NCBI GenBank assembly: GCA_002428415.1
Contig: DIWI01000021.1
Location: 1-16,531, forward strand
DNA from: Clostridiaceae bacterium UBA6110
GTDB taxonomy: Bacteria > Bacillota > Clostridia > Clostridiales > Clostridiaceae
DNA: 16,531 bases
Reading direction: 5' to 3'
The notes under the pieces are model-generated. The model was not told where the DNA came from. It searched no databases and worked only from the letters and a program-made list of their open reading frames with translations. The translations under genes were made by a program, and so were the position numbers. Shown one piece after another: positions 1 to 5,759 of the stretch (its first letter is position 1; every line of letters starts with the position of its first letter).

Positions 1-7
1 TCACGAC

Positions 8-43
8 TTAAGTCACGAGTTTGCGTAAGCTTTTAATCAACAT
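8..43 (-). other. Short reading frame with ribosome site (possible leader peptide)
   Basis: An ATG at 43-41 preceded by AGGAG (8 bases away) opens an 11-codon frame, MLIKSLRKLVT, closed by TAA at 10-8. A promoter lies just upstream at 66-94. The peptide is too short to place in a family. It could be a leader peptide for a gene beyond the left edge, or the start of a broken gene. The stop sits in a palindromic stretch (GACTTAAGTC) flanked by the direct repeat TCACGA at 1-6 and 13-18. Confidence 0.3.
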
Positions 44-65
44 GGTATCAGCTCCTAATAATAAT

Positions 66-94
66 ATTCTACCCCCTTAATGCTATCGAAACAA
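66..94 (-). promoter_or_regulatory. Putative promoter toward the left edge
   Basis: On the minus strand TTGTTT (94-89) and TAGAAT (71-66) are separated by exactly 17 bases. The -10 matches the consensus at 5 of 6 positions and the -35 at 3 of 6. It would drive whatever starts at position 43, about 20 bases downstream of the -10. Confidence 0.4.
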
Positions 95-342
95 ATATTG
101 TGCTGTTTTCCATTTTTGAGTTTATTCTTCTGACTTTCATATTCTTTTCATAATGCGATTAAAATATGACTGATTTCAAGATCGGCTAATGAGTATTATT
201 CGTCAGGTCAACAATTTCATTCATGGAGCCTATACATTCAGGCTGAAGGAAATAAACAACCTATCTGGATTCCCTGTCTTAATGGAAATCCGGATTGGTT
301 GTTTAATCATTCATACTCAATTTCTCAAAATCGCTCTAAGCA
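95..342. other. Intergenic region, left edge
   Basis: AT-rich non-coding DNA between the left-edge promoter and the DUF2804 gene. I see no coding frame with a ribosome site. Its only clear structure is the hairpin at 254-304. Confidence 0.5.
254..304 (-). terminator. Putative terminator of the DUF2804 gene
   Basis: AAACAACC (254-261) pairs with GGTTGTTT (297-304), and GGATTCC (267-273) pairs with GGAAATCC (284-291) with one bulged base. It lies about 38 bases past the DUF2804 stop on the minus strand. The following U-tract is short and interrupted, so termination is probable rather than certain. Confidence 0.5.
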
Positions 343-1374
343 TCACCATTTAGCGGCATGGTCCTCGATGCTTCCGTAAAGAGATTCAATCTCTATCTTC
401 TTGCCTGCAGTATCTGTCACGTAGCCGGAATAAGTGCCCATCATCTGGTGGACCTCTGACATTAGGAACAGCACCTTGGTTTTAGCTACCCTCTCATATG
501 CCGGAGTGAACACAAGGTCCACTGAATCGGAATCCTTAGTCTTTATCTCCCATGGCTTCATCCGGTCTGAAATGTCAAAGTTAAAGTCCATTGTCTCTCT
601 GATTTTGGTCAGCTTGCCGTTTACCACAATTCCATTCTCTGTCATTCCGGTGCCATCAGTCCAGGTTCCGCCAAGGTTGATTCCTACTGTATTGCCGTTC
701 GTTTCGCCAGACGCCGTCGCCCACTGCCACTTCGAATCATAGGGCCATTTGCCTCTTCCGAAATCAAGAGTTGCATATGAGTTCTCCTTCTTCAGGATAT
801 ACTTTCTGTCACCAACCTTGATATGGCCCTCAACCCTCAGACAATTCTGCTTGGATGTGAACTGGTATCTCCACCTGCTCCAGGGAATGACCACATTAAG
901 TGTCTCATGCTCGTCAGGAGCGGTCACATTCAGCTCCACATCCAGCACCTTTCCCCCGAAATCTTCGCATTTGACATCAATCTTTGTATAGGTCCTCATC
1001 CTGTAGAATGCCACAAGGTTGTCGTCATCATAATACTCCACTGTCTCATTGACATTGTCAGGCATGCTGCAGCCCTTTCCGAAAGGCTTGGATATGGTCT
1101 TCTCAGTGAACTTATTGCTTTCCCTGTCAAGGAAATAGGTAAATACCATTCCGATGTAGTCAAGGTTTGAAACTGTTGCGGAAAAGAGGACCTCCGGGCT
1201 TACTATGCACCAGTAGTTCCATTTCTTCTTCCGAAGCCATGACCCTGTTACAGCGCTTTTAATAAGCGGTTCCCTGGCCCAGCCTATGGCCTTGGGATTA
1301 AGGCTACCGTTTTTCCTTGTCAGGTCCACCTGCTTCTTGATTTCCCTTTCTATTGAAGGTCTTGGCCTTGCCAT
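343..1374 (-). CDS. DUF2804 family protein
   Basis: A 343-residue protein whose sequence fits the DUF2804 family, which has no assigned biochemical role. The N-terminus is basic (MARPRPSIEREIKKQ). The body is rich in aromatic residues and beta-type stretches, with patches such as WNYWCIVSPE, WSRWRYQF and GGTWTDGTG, consistent with a large beta-sandwich fold. No signal peptide or membrane span is visible. The ATG at 1374 is chosen because AGGAG lies 8 bases upstream; the GTG three codons earlier overlaps that ribosome site. The gene is monocistronic: a terminator (1422-1469) separates it from the fur pair upstream, and a hairpin (254-304) follows it. I did not find a convincing promoter in the short gap, so the function and control are open. 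Confidence 0.8.
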   Translation of the reverse strand: MARPRPSIEREIKKQVDLTRKNGSLNPKAIGWAREPLIKSAVTGSWLRKKKWNYWCIVSPEVLFSATVSNLDYIGMVFTYFLDRESNKFTEKTISKPFGKGCSMPDNVNETVEYYDDDNLVAFYRMRTYTKIDVKCEDFGGKVLDVELNVTAPDEHETLNVVIPWSRWRYQFTSKQNCLRVEGHIKVGDRKYILKKENSYATLDFGRGKWPYDSKWQWATASGETNGNTVGINLGGTWTDGTGMTENGIVVNGKLTKIRETMDFNFDISDRMKPWEIKTKDSDSVDLVFTPAYERVAKTKVLFLMSEVHQMMGTYSGYVTDTAGKKIEIESLYGSIEDHAAKW

Positions 1375-1421
1375 GTACAACACTCCTCTGCCTCAAGACT
1401 AAGAGAACATACAATTCCAAG

Positions 1422-1469
1422 AAAAAACACCCAGATGAGGTAATCTGCCTGTACCTGCTGTCATGGGTG
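1422..1469 (-). terminator. Intrinsic terminator after the small membrane protein gene
   Basis: On the minus strand CACCCA (1469-1464) pairs with TGGGTG (1433-1428), with an inner AGGT/ACCT pairing, and six T residues follow directly (1427-1422). It starts seven bases past the stop at 1476 and ends the fur transcription unit before the DUF2804 gene. Confidence 0.65.
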
Positions 1470-1475
1470 ATAATC

Positions 1476-1694
1476 TCATTTTCTTCTTCTTTTGTTAAGG
1501 TTCCTGTCTGTGATGGTTGCCAGGGCAACCATTGCAAGGAACACAGGAAGGTTTATTCCAAAGTTTTCTCGTGAAAAGTTGAATATGTTGCCTAATTTGA
1601 TTTCCAGGTCAAACAGCATTGCTGCCGTTGATAACAGGAATACGAAGGTTATGAGTCCGAAGAGCACACGGTTGTTCTTCAATATTCCAATCAT
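1476..1694 (-). CDS. Small two-helix membrane protein
   Basis: A 72-residue protein, family not recognised. It has two hydrophobic segments, about residues 10-28 (VLFGLITFVFLLSTAAML) and 48-63 (LPVFLAMVALATIT), joined by a loop with charged residues, and ends in a strongly basic tail (NKRRRK), which predicts a cytoplasmic C-terminus and hairpin topology. The start is the ATG at 1694, which overlaps the TGA of the upstream fur-family gene in an ATGA arrangement; a GGAAGGGA ribosome site lies 6 bases upstream inside that gene. This implies translational coupling and co-expression with the metal-responsive regulator. A role linked to metal or stress response is only an inference from position. 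Confidence 0.65.
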   Translation of the reverse strand: MIGILKNNRVLFGLITFVFLLSTAAMLFDLEIKLGNIFNFSRENFGINLPVFLAMVALATITDRNLNKRRRK

Positions 1695-2116
1695 CTGTCT
1701 TCCCTTCCTTTTGCCATGCATTCACTGCATATGCCCTTAAGCTCAAGCCTGTGTTCAGTAAGATGGAATCCGGTCTCTTTAGAGACCAGCTCCTCAATCT
1801 GCTTCATGGGGCACTCAAGGTCAAGCATCCGGTGACAGCTGGAGCATTCCAGAGTATGTATATGGCTACCCTTCTTAAGGCTGTAGTTATACTTTTTTTC
1901 TCCAAGGTCGTATTTCGACACCAGACCCTTCTCTTCAAAGATCTCAAGGGTCCTGTATACCGTGCTGAGATTGACAAAAAGCCCCATGTCGGTACACATC
2001 GAATATATCCCTTCGGCATCCACTCCCTTTTCAAGACGGAGCAGAATGTCATATATTGCCACACGTGGCTTCGTAACTTTGATCGAATGTTCCCTCAGGA
2101 CCTTGTCTGAATCCAT
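1691..2116 (-). CDS. FUR-family metal/peroxide-responsive transcriptional regulator
   Basis: A 141-residue protein of normal length for the Fur/PerR/Zur family. Residues about 10-68 form the winged helix, with the recognition-helix signature LSTVYRTLEIFEEKGLV (50-66). The dimerisation half carries HIH at 85-87 followed by CSSC (Cys91, Cys94) and CSEC (Cys130, Cys133), the two CxxC pairs that hold the structural zinc. His118 and His122 may be further metal ligands. Whether it senses iron, zinc, manganese or peroxide cannot be told from the sequence. The start ATG at 2116 has an AAAGGAAG ribosome site. It has a sigma-A promoter at 2149-2177 with a dyad over the -10, suggesting autoregulation, and overlaps the small membrane protein gene by four bases. 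Confidence 0.92.
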   Translation of the reverse strand: MDSDKVLREHSIKVTKPRVAIYDILLRLEKGVDAEGIYSMCTDMGLFVNLSTVYRTLEIFEEKGLVSKYDLGEKKYNYSLKKGSHIHTLECSSCHRMLDLECPMKQIEELVSKETGFHLTEHRLELKGICSECMAKGREDR

Positions 2117-2148
2117 ATCTGTCTTCCTTTGCCTAGTTTCTTACCTGT

Positions 2149-2177
2149 ATTATAGCCCACACTATAAGTTTTATCCA
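2149..2177 (-). promoter_or_regulatory. Promoter of the fur-family gene with overlapping dyad operator
   Basis: On the minus strand TGGATA (2177-2172) and a perfect TATAAT (2154-2149) are 17 bases apart. A perfect inverted repeat, TTATAG at 2150-2155 and CTATAA at 2162-2167 with a 6-base spacer, covers the -10. The half-sites resemble the AT-rich arms of Fur/PerR boxes, though the spacing is not the canonical 7-1-7. Confidence 0.6.
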
Positions 2178-2196
2178 GCATGCAATGATTTAGCTG

Positions 2197-2225
2197 CTGA
2201 AAATGGAGGCAGCAGGGCATATAAT
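2197..2225 (+). promoter_or_regulatory. Promoter of the M20 peptidase gene
   Basis: CTGAAA (2197-2202) and a perfect TATAAT (2220-2225) are 17 bases apart, back to back with the fur promoter. An inverted repeat CTGCTG (2194-2199) / CAGCAG (2210-2215) overlaps the -35 and could be an operator. Confidence 0.5.
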
Positions 2226-2275
2226 TGAGGGGATTGAAGAAAAATGAAAAAGCTAAATAAAGGAAGGCAACAAAT

Positions 2276-3439
2276 ATGGATTATCACATTGCTACTGAAA
2301 GATTTGAAGGTCTGCTCCTTAAGACAGCAGGCGACCTTGTAAGGATAGAGAGCATAAACCCTCCTGGTAACGAGTATGAAGTAAGTGCTTATCTCCTGGA
2401 TTTCTTCAGGTCATGTTCGATTGAAGCTGAAGGATTTGAGGTTGAAGGAGCACGCAGGAACATTGTGGCTCGGATCCCGGGAAAGGACAGTTCCCGGGCC
2501 ATCGCCTTCACCGGCCATATGGACGTTGTGCCTGTAAGCCCGAAGGAAGCGCTCAGGTGGACAACCCCACCCTTTTCAGGGGATATTATTGGAGGCTTCC
2601 TCCATGGAAGAGGCTCCTCTGACATGAAGGGCGGTCTTGCTTCAGCAATGGTATCAATGGCTGCAATCAAGGAGAGCGGAATCACACCGCCCAGAGACAT
2701 ATACCTGATTGCCACTGTTGACGAGGAAGATGGGATGAAGGGTTCAAAGTCGCTGCTAGACGAGAATTTCCTTGACAAGGTGGAGCTCCTCATCGTCTGC
2801 GAGCCTACAGGCCTCATGGTCTGCAATGCCGGCAAGGGCAGGACCTACGGCACCATATCAGTCCAGGGAGGCACCGGCCACGGCTCCCAGGGCAAGGGAC
2901 AAAATGCCATTGACCTTGCCAGGAAGCTCATGAACCTCATGGATGAGGAGGATTTTTCAATCTATGAGGGAACAGAATATGGAGATTCCTTCTGGCAGCC
3001 CCTTTCGATTCATGCAGGAGTCGAGCCCTGCGTGGTTCCGGATGAGCTTGAGCTTAAGATGGATGCAAGGCTTGTCCCGGACCATGACCCTGAGGACATC
3101 TGGAGAAGGCTTGACAGAATCATCGGGAGACTTAAGACTGAAAATCCAGGCTATGAGATGACCTATGAGGTAATAGACGTGAGGGACGGATGGAAAGTCC
3201 CTGAAGGGTCTGAAAACCTTCTGAAGGTAAAGAATGTTTACCTTCAGGCTGGCATCCCCTACAGCACCACCTTCTTTGCAGGAACTACTGACGGTTCGAT
3301 ATTTTGGAGAAGAGGAATTGAATGCCTTATACTGGGACCTGGTGACCTGTCACTGGTGCATAAGGAAAACGAGAAGGTAAGTGTGAGCGAGCTTACTGAC
3401 AGCATGAAGGTATACACAGGGATGATGCTTTCCATATGA
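2276..3439 (+). CDS. M20 family metallopeptidase (ArgE/DapE type)
   Basis: A 387-residue cytoplasmic zinc hydrolase of the M20 family that includes ArgE, DapE and CPG2-type enzymes; these cleave amide bonds of acylated amino acids or small peptides. The metal and catalytic residues are all present: HMD (His81, Asp83), Asp116 in GRGSSDMKGG, Glu150-Glu151 in VDEEDG, Glu176 in CEPTG, and His362 near the C-terminus (LVHKENE). His202 in GTGHGSQGKGQNAI is the dimerisation-domain histidine. The ATG at 2276 has AGGAAGG 8 bases upstream. It is transcribed alone, from its own promoter to the hairpin at 3445-3475. The substrate is unknown: there are no arginine or lysine biosynthesis neighbours to support calling it argE or dapE. 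Confidence 0.9.
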   Translation: MDYHIATERFEGLLLKTAGDLVRIESINPPGNEYEVSAYLLDFFRSCSIEAEGFEVEGARRNIVARIPGKDSSRAIAFTGHMDVVPVSPKEALRWTTPPFSGDIIGGFLHGRGSSDMKGGLASAMVSMAAIKESGITPPRDIYLIATVDEEDGMKGSKSLLDENFLDKVELLIVCEPTGLMVCNAGKGRTYGTISVQGGTGHGSQGKGQNAIDLARKLMNLMDEEDFSIYEGTEYGDSFWQPLSIHAGVEPCVVPDELELKMDARLVPDHDPEDIWRRLDRIIGRLKTENPGYEMTYEVIDVRDGWKVPEGSENLLKVKNVYLQAGIPYSTTFFAGTTDGSIFWRRGIECLILGPGDLSLVHKENEKVSVSELTDSMKVYTGMMLSI

Positions 3440-3444
3440 CGAAG

Positions 3445-3475
3445 AAAGGACACGCAATATTCCTGCGTGTCCTTT
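3445..3475. terminator. Bidirectional terminator hairpin between convergent genes
   Basis: AAAGGACACGCA (3445-3456) pairs perfectly over 12 bases with TGCGTGTCCTTT (3464-3475) around a 7-base loop. It sits between the M20 peptidase (ending 3439) and pyrI (ending 3500 on the other strand), so it can stop transcription from both sides; the U-rich part is built into the stem on each side. Confidence 0.75.
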
Positions 3476-3499
3476 CAATTCCCGAATATTATCTTTTTG

Positions 3500-3931
3500 C
3501 TACAGCCTGAACTTGGTTATCTCTTCGCAATAGCTGCAGATGTACTTTGCAGCTCCATTCTTCTCGAAGAACTTGAATTTTGGAATGGCGTAGGAGTCTG
3601 AGTTTGAGATGCACCTTGGATTGTCGCAGCTGAAGAGGCCTGTGACCTCGTCAGGGATAACTGCCATGTACTTCTCGACGATCTTTGAATCCTTGACTAC
3701 ATTTACTGTTATGTTCTGGTCTATGAGTCCAAGTATGTCAAGGTTGATGTCGAAGACATCAGCAAGCTTTATGATGTCCTTCTTGCCAAGCTTCTTGCTC
3801 TCAACGTTGATGAGGAGCACCACGGGAGTCTCTATGTCTTCAGCGAGGATCCTGTTGAATACCCTGATCCCGTTTCCTGCGCTTATATGGTCTATTACTA
3901 TTCCATTGTCTATACCTTTAACCTCTAGCAT
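3500..3931 (-). CDS. pyrI: Aspartate carbamoyltransferase regulatory subunit
   Basis: A 143-residue protein, normal for PyrI. It binds nucleotides and holds PyrB trimers together in the allosteric aspartate transcarbamoylase holoenzyme of pyrimidine synthesis. The N-terminal allosteric domain (IDNGIVIDHISAGNG, about 7-20) and the C-terminal zinc domain are complete; the four zinc cysteines are Cys102 and Cys107 (CDNPRC) and Cys132 and Cys135 (CSYC). The ATG at 3931 lies inside the end of pyrB (14-base overlap) and has a GGAGGTGG ribosome site 8 bases upstream. Its presence means the enzyme is probably of the large, feedback-regulated type. Confidence 0.97.
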   Translation of the reverse strand: MLEVKGIDNGIVIDHISAGNGIRVFNRILAEDIETPVVLLINVESKKLGKKDIIKLADVFDINLDILGLIDQNITVNVVKDSKIVEKYMAVIPDEVTGLFSCDNPRCISNSDSYAIPKFKFFEKNGAAKYICSYCEEITKFRL

Positions 3932-4853
3932 ATGGTCCCACCTCCAGGAGTTTGCAAATCAGGGCCATCCTGATGAATACGCCAAGCTTGGCCTGTTCGA
4001 AGTAGAGCGCTCTCGGGTCCGTATCAACTTCATTCGATATTTCGTTAACCCTTGGCAGCGGATGAAGGATTATCATGTCATGCTTTGCGGCCTTTATCTT
4101 GTCCCTGTCAAGTATGTATGAGTTCTTGAGCCTTATGTAGTCAGACTCGTTGAAGAACCTTTCCTTCTGGATCCTTGTCATGTACAGGATGTCAAGGTCT
4201 TCCACCACATCCTCGATGTATCTCATCTCGATGAGCTTTACGCCCTGCTTCTCAAGCTGTGCCTTCAGTGATGATGGAAGCGTCAGCTCTTCAGGCGATA
4301 TCAGGTAAAATTCCTTGTTTCCGAATCTTGCAAGTGTCCTTATCAGGCTGTGAACGGTCCTTCCATATTTAAGGTCACCGCAGAAGCCGATTTTCATGCC
4401 GTCAAGCTTTCCCTTGTACTTCTTTATGGTTATCAGGTCAGTGAGAGTCTGTGTCGGGTGCTGATGGCCACCATCTCCACCGTTGATTATGGGGACTTCG
4501 GTGAAGTGGGTCGCAAGCAGCGGTGCCCCTTCCTTTGGATGTCTCATGACTATGATGTCAGAATAGCCGCTTACCACCTTGATGGTGTCTGCCAGAGACT
4601 CTCCCTTTGATGTGGAGCTTGTCGACGCATCGCTGAAGCCGAGGACCTGTCCTCCAAGCCTCATCATTGCGCTGTCAAAGCTAAGCTTGGTCCTTGTGCT
4701 TGGCTCAAAGAACAGCGATGCCATTATCTTTCCCTGGCACACGTTAGCATACGGCTTTGGGTCAGCATTCATGCTGAGCCCTTTATCGATGAGATCCTCG
4801 ATCTCCTCAAGGGTGAAGTTTTCAGGTTCTACAAGGTGCCTTAGATTTGTCAT
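3918..4853 (-). CDS. pyrB: Aspartate carbamoyltransferase catalytic subunit
   Basis: A 311-residue enzyme that condenses carbamoyl phosphate with aspartate to N-carbamoylaspartate, the first committed step of pyrimidine synthesis. Seen motifs: FFEPSTRTK (Ser52-Thr-Arg-Thr-Lys56) for the phosphate, Lys83 in the mobile loop (SKGESLADT), MRHP at 103-106, GGHQHPTQ at 128-135, and HPLPRVNEIS in the aspartate domain. The last residue of the usual STRTR motif is Lys here, which seems tolerated in the family. The frame is open 53 codons further upstream, but that part runs through the attenuator and its first codon lies upstream of the predicted transcription start, so ATG 4853 (ribosome site AGGAGG) is the start. 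It is followed by the overlapping pyrI. Confidence 0.97.
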   Translation of the reverse strand: MTNLRHLVEPENFTLEEIEDLIDKGLSMNADPKPYANVCQGKIMASLFFEPSTRTKLSFDSAMMRLGGQVLGFSDASTSSTSKGESLADTIKVVSGYSDIIVMRHPKEGAPLLATHFTEVPIINGGDGGHQHPTQTLTDLITIKKYKGKLDGMKIGFCGDLKYGRTVHSLIRTLARFGNKEFYLISPEELTLPSSLKAQLEKQGVKLIEMRYIEDVVEDLDILYMTRIQKERFFNESDYIRLKNSYILDRDKIKAAKHDMIILHPLPRVNEISNEVDTDPRALYFEQAKLGVFIRMALICKLLEVGPYARG

Positions 4854-4898
4854 AGGTTCTGCCTCCTTCTTGTTATCGCAGTAACATTTTAAAGGAAC

Positions 4899-4929
4899 AA
4901 AAAAGCCTTCTTCGCAGGCAAAGAAGGCT
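4899..4929 (-). terminator. pyrB leader attenuator (intrinsic terminator)
   Basis: On the minus strand AGCCTTCTT (4929-4921) pairs with AAGAAGGCT (4912-4904) around an 8-base loop, and six T residues end the stem (4904-4899). It lies in the untranslated leader between the pyr promoter and pyrB, about 46 bases before the start codon, so it is an attenuator rather than an operon end. Confidence 0.8.
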
Positions 4930-4954
4930 GACACAATCACTTTTGTGCTGTTTT

Positions 4955-4986
4955 GCCTTCTAAACCTCTCGTGTTCAGTTAAAGGC
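4955..4986 (-). promoter_or_regulatory. PyrR-binding-like anti-antiterminator hairpin in the pyrB leader
   Basis: Read on the minus strand: GCCTT (4986-4982), unpaired TAA, CTGAAC (4978-4973), loop ACGAGAG, GTTTAG (4965-4960), AAGGC (4959-4955). The two stems with a one-sided internal bulge and a GAGA-containing loop, and the string GAGAGGTTTAGAAGG, match the known PyrR-binding element of Gram-positive pyr leaders, although the 5' half of the consensus is degenerate. The 3' strand AGAAGGC is exactly complementary to GCCTTCT of the terminator stem downstream, so the two hairpins exclude each other. Known PyrR control works this way: PyrR-UMP holds this hairpin and lets the terminator form. Confidence 0.7.
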
Positions 4987-5002
4987 CTATTTAATTCGAT
5001 TA

Positions 5003-5031
5003 ATACTAACACGCGGAAAAAATACAGTCAA
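5003..5031 (-). promoter_or_regulatory. pyrBI promoter
   Basis: On the minus strand TTGACT (5031-5026) and TAGTAT (5008-5003) are 17 bases apart; matches are 5 of 6 and 4 of 6. The predicted start is near 4996, only about 10 bases before the PyrR-like hairpin, which fits a leader beginning with that element. Confidence 0.65.
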
Positions 5032-5040
5032 CTGCTTTTT

Positions 5041-5058
5041 TTATCCGGAAAAATCCAT
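5041..5058 (-). other. Five-codon minigene with ribosome site
   Basis: On the minus strand GGAGG (5071-5067), 8 bases, then ATG GAT TTT TCC GGA TAA. It lies between the DUF427 stop and the pyrB promoter. It may be a coincidence or the relic of a longer gene. Confidence 0.2.
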
Positions 5059-5079
5059 TTTCTTTACCTCCACTTTCGG

Positions 5080-5367
5080 TCAGCTACCTGTAACCTCCAC
5101 TCCCTTCCAGAATGCTATGCGATCCTTCACCATCATCGCTTCCGCCTTTGGCTCAGGGTAAAACCATGCCGCGTCAGGGTTTTTCTTTCCTCCTGCTACT
5201 ATCGTATAGTAGCTTGCGACACCCTTCCATGGGCATGTGGTGTGCTTGTCAGATGCCTCAAGGAGACTCTGATCAACATCCTCTACAGGAAAATAATGGT
5301 TGCCCTCAACTACTACGGTCCTGTCGCTTTTAGCTATCTCTATCCCGTTCCATTTTGCAGTTATCAT
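5080..5367 (-). CDS. DUF427 family protein
   Basis: A 95-residue protein matching the DUF427 family across its whole length. Typical family patches are visible: WNGIEIAKSDRTVVVEGNHYFP (about 6-27), the TTCPWKGVASYY block (about 43-54), AWFYPEP (67-73) and the terminal KDRIAFWKGVEV. The family folds as a small beta domain and has no firmly established biochemistry. The ATG at 5367 has GGAGG 7 bases upstream; an in-frame extension of 53 codons further back looks non-coding and runs through a hairpin. There is no clear terminator before the pyrB promoter, so some read-through toward the pyr leader is possible. Confidence 0.85.
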   Translation of the reverse strand: MITAKWNGIEIAKSDRTVVVEGNHYFPVEDVDQSLLEASDKHTTCPWKGVASYYTIVAGGKKNPDAAWFYPEPKAEAMMVKDRIAFWKGVEVTGS

Positions 5368-5593
5368 CTGAATACCTCCATTTAAGGTAACGGACTGCTT
5401 CAGTCCGCTCCCGATTATCCTGCATGATAGCACCAAGCCGTAGACTTTGAATGAACATTCTGCAAATTTTCCATATAGCCCATTACTTTTACAGTACCTG
5501 AGTTTCGGAGAGTGCCCTAACTCCAATAACCGGCAGATTATTTTGGCGTGCTAAAAAATTTTGTTGTTAACTAAAAGTTTTTTTGTTTTTCTA
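5368..5593. other. Intergenic region between DUF427 and ygeY
   Basis: Divergent gap. It holds a tight hairpin, CGGACTG (5391-5397) / CAGTCCG (5401-5407), close to the DUF427 ribosome site, and a dyad GAATG-AA-CATTC at 5449-5460. The stretch from about 5553 to 5593 is very AT-rich and could act as an UP element for the ygeY promoter. No convincing promoter for DUF427 was found. Confidence 0.5.
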
Positions 5594-5621
5594 TTGATTT
5601 GTGACCCTGTTATGGTATCAT
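5594..5621 (+). promoter_or_regulatory. ygeY-ygeW-yqeA operon promoter (extended -10)
   Basis: TTGATT (5594-5599), 16 bases, then TATCAT (5616-5621) preceded by TGG, giving an extended -10. The AT-rich DNA directly upstream supports a strong promoter. Transcription would start near 5628, leaving a leader of about 130 bases before ygeY. Confidence 0.6.
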
Positions 5622-5660
5622 GAATTTGAGACATCGATTACATGGAAGACATTATTTGAT

Positions 5661-5730
5661 AAATACCAAACTGCCTGCCGTATTTCAGGATGCTTCACTT
5701 CAATTTGGCTATTAACCGCCAGAAGCGTCC
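5661..5730 (+). promoter_or_regulatory. Structured leader upstream of ygeY
   Basis: Two consecutive hairpins. The first is AAATAC (5661-5666) / GTATTT (5680-5685). The second is GGATGCTTC (5688-5696) / GAAGCGTCC (5722-5730), with an inner TGGC (5706-5709) / GCCA (5718-5721) stacked on it and a 9-base one-sided bulge. That is 13 base pairs in 43 bases, ending about 15 bases before the ribosome site. I do not recognise a known riboswitch class. Confidence 0.4.
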
Positions 5731-5759
5731 GCAATCTAAAAAATGGAGGAATAGAAACG

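Noticed and set aside
2244..2342. 32-codon frame starting at ATG 2244 and overlapping the M20 peptidase start
   Set aside because: Its only purine-rich site is too far upstream, and most of it lies out of frame inside a clear M20 gene.
4854..5012. N-terminal extension of 53 codons on PyrB
   Set aside because: It starts with a GTG that lies upstream of the -10 box, so it would not be in the transcript, and its sequence is the PyrR-like hairpin and terminator. The translation matches nothing expected for PyrB.
5368..5526. N-terminal extension of the DUF427 protein
   Set aside because: The 53 extra codons run through a hairpin, do not resemble the family, and the internal ATG at 5367 has a clear ribosome site.
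5601..5759. N-terminal extension of YgeY
   Set aside because: It overlaps the extended -10 promoter and the structured leader, has no ribosome site, and the normal YgeY start (MDFEKIK) has a good one.
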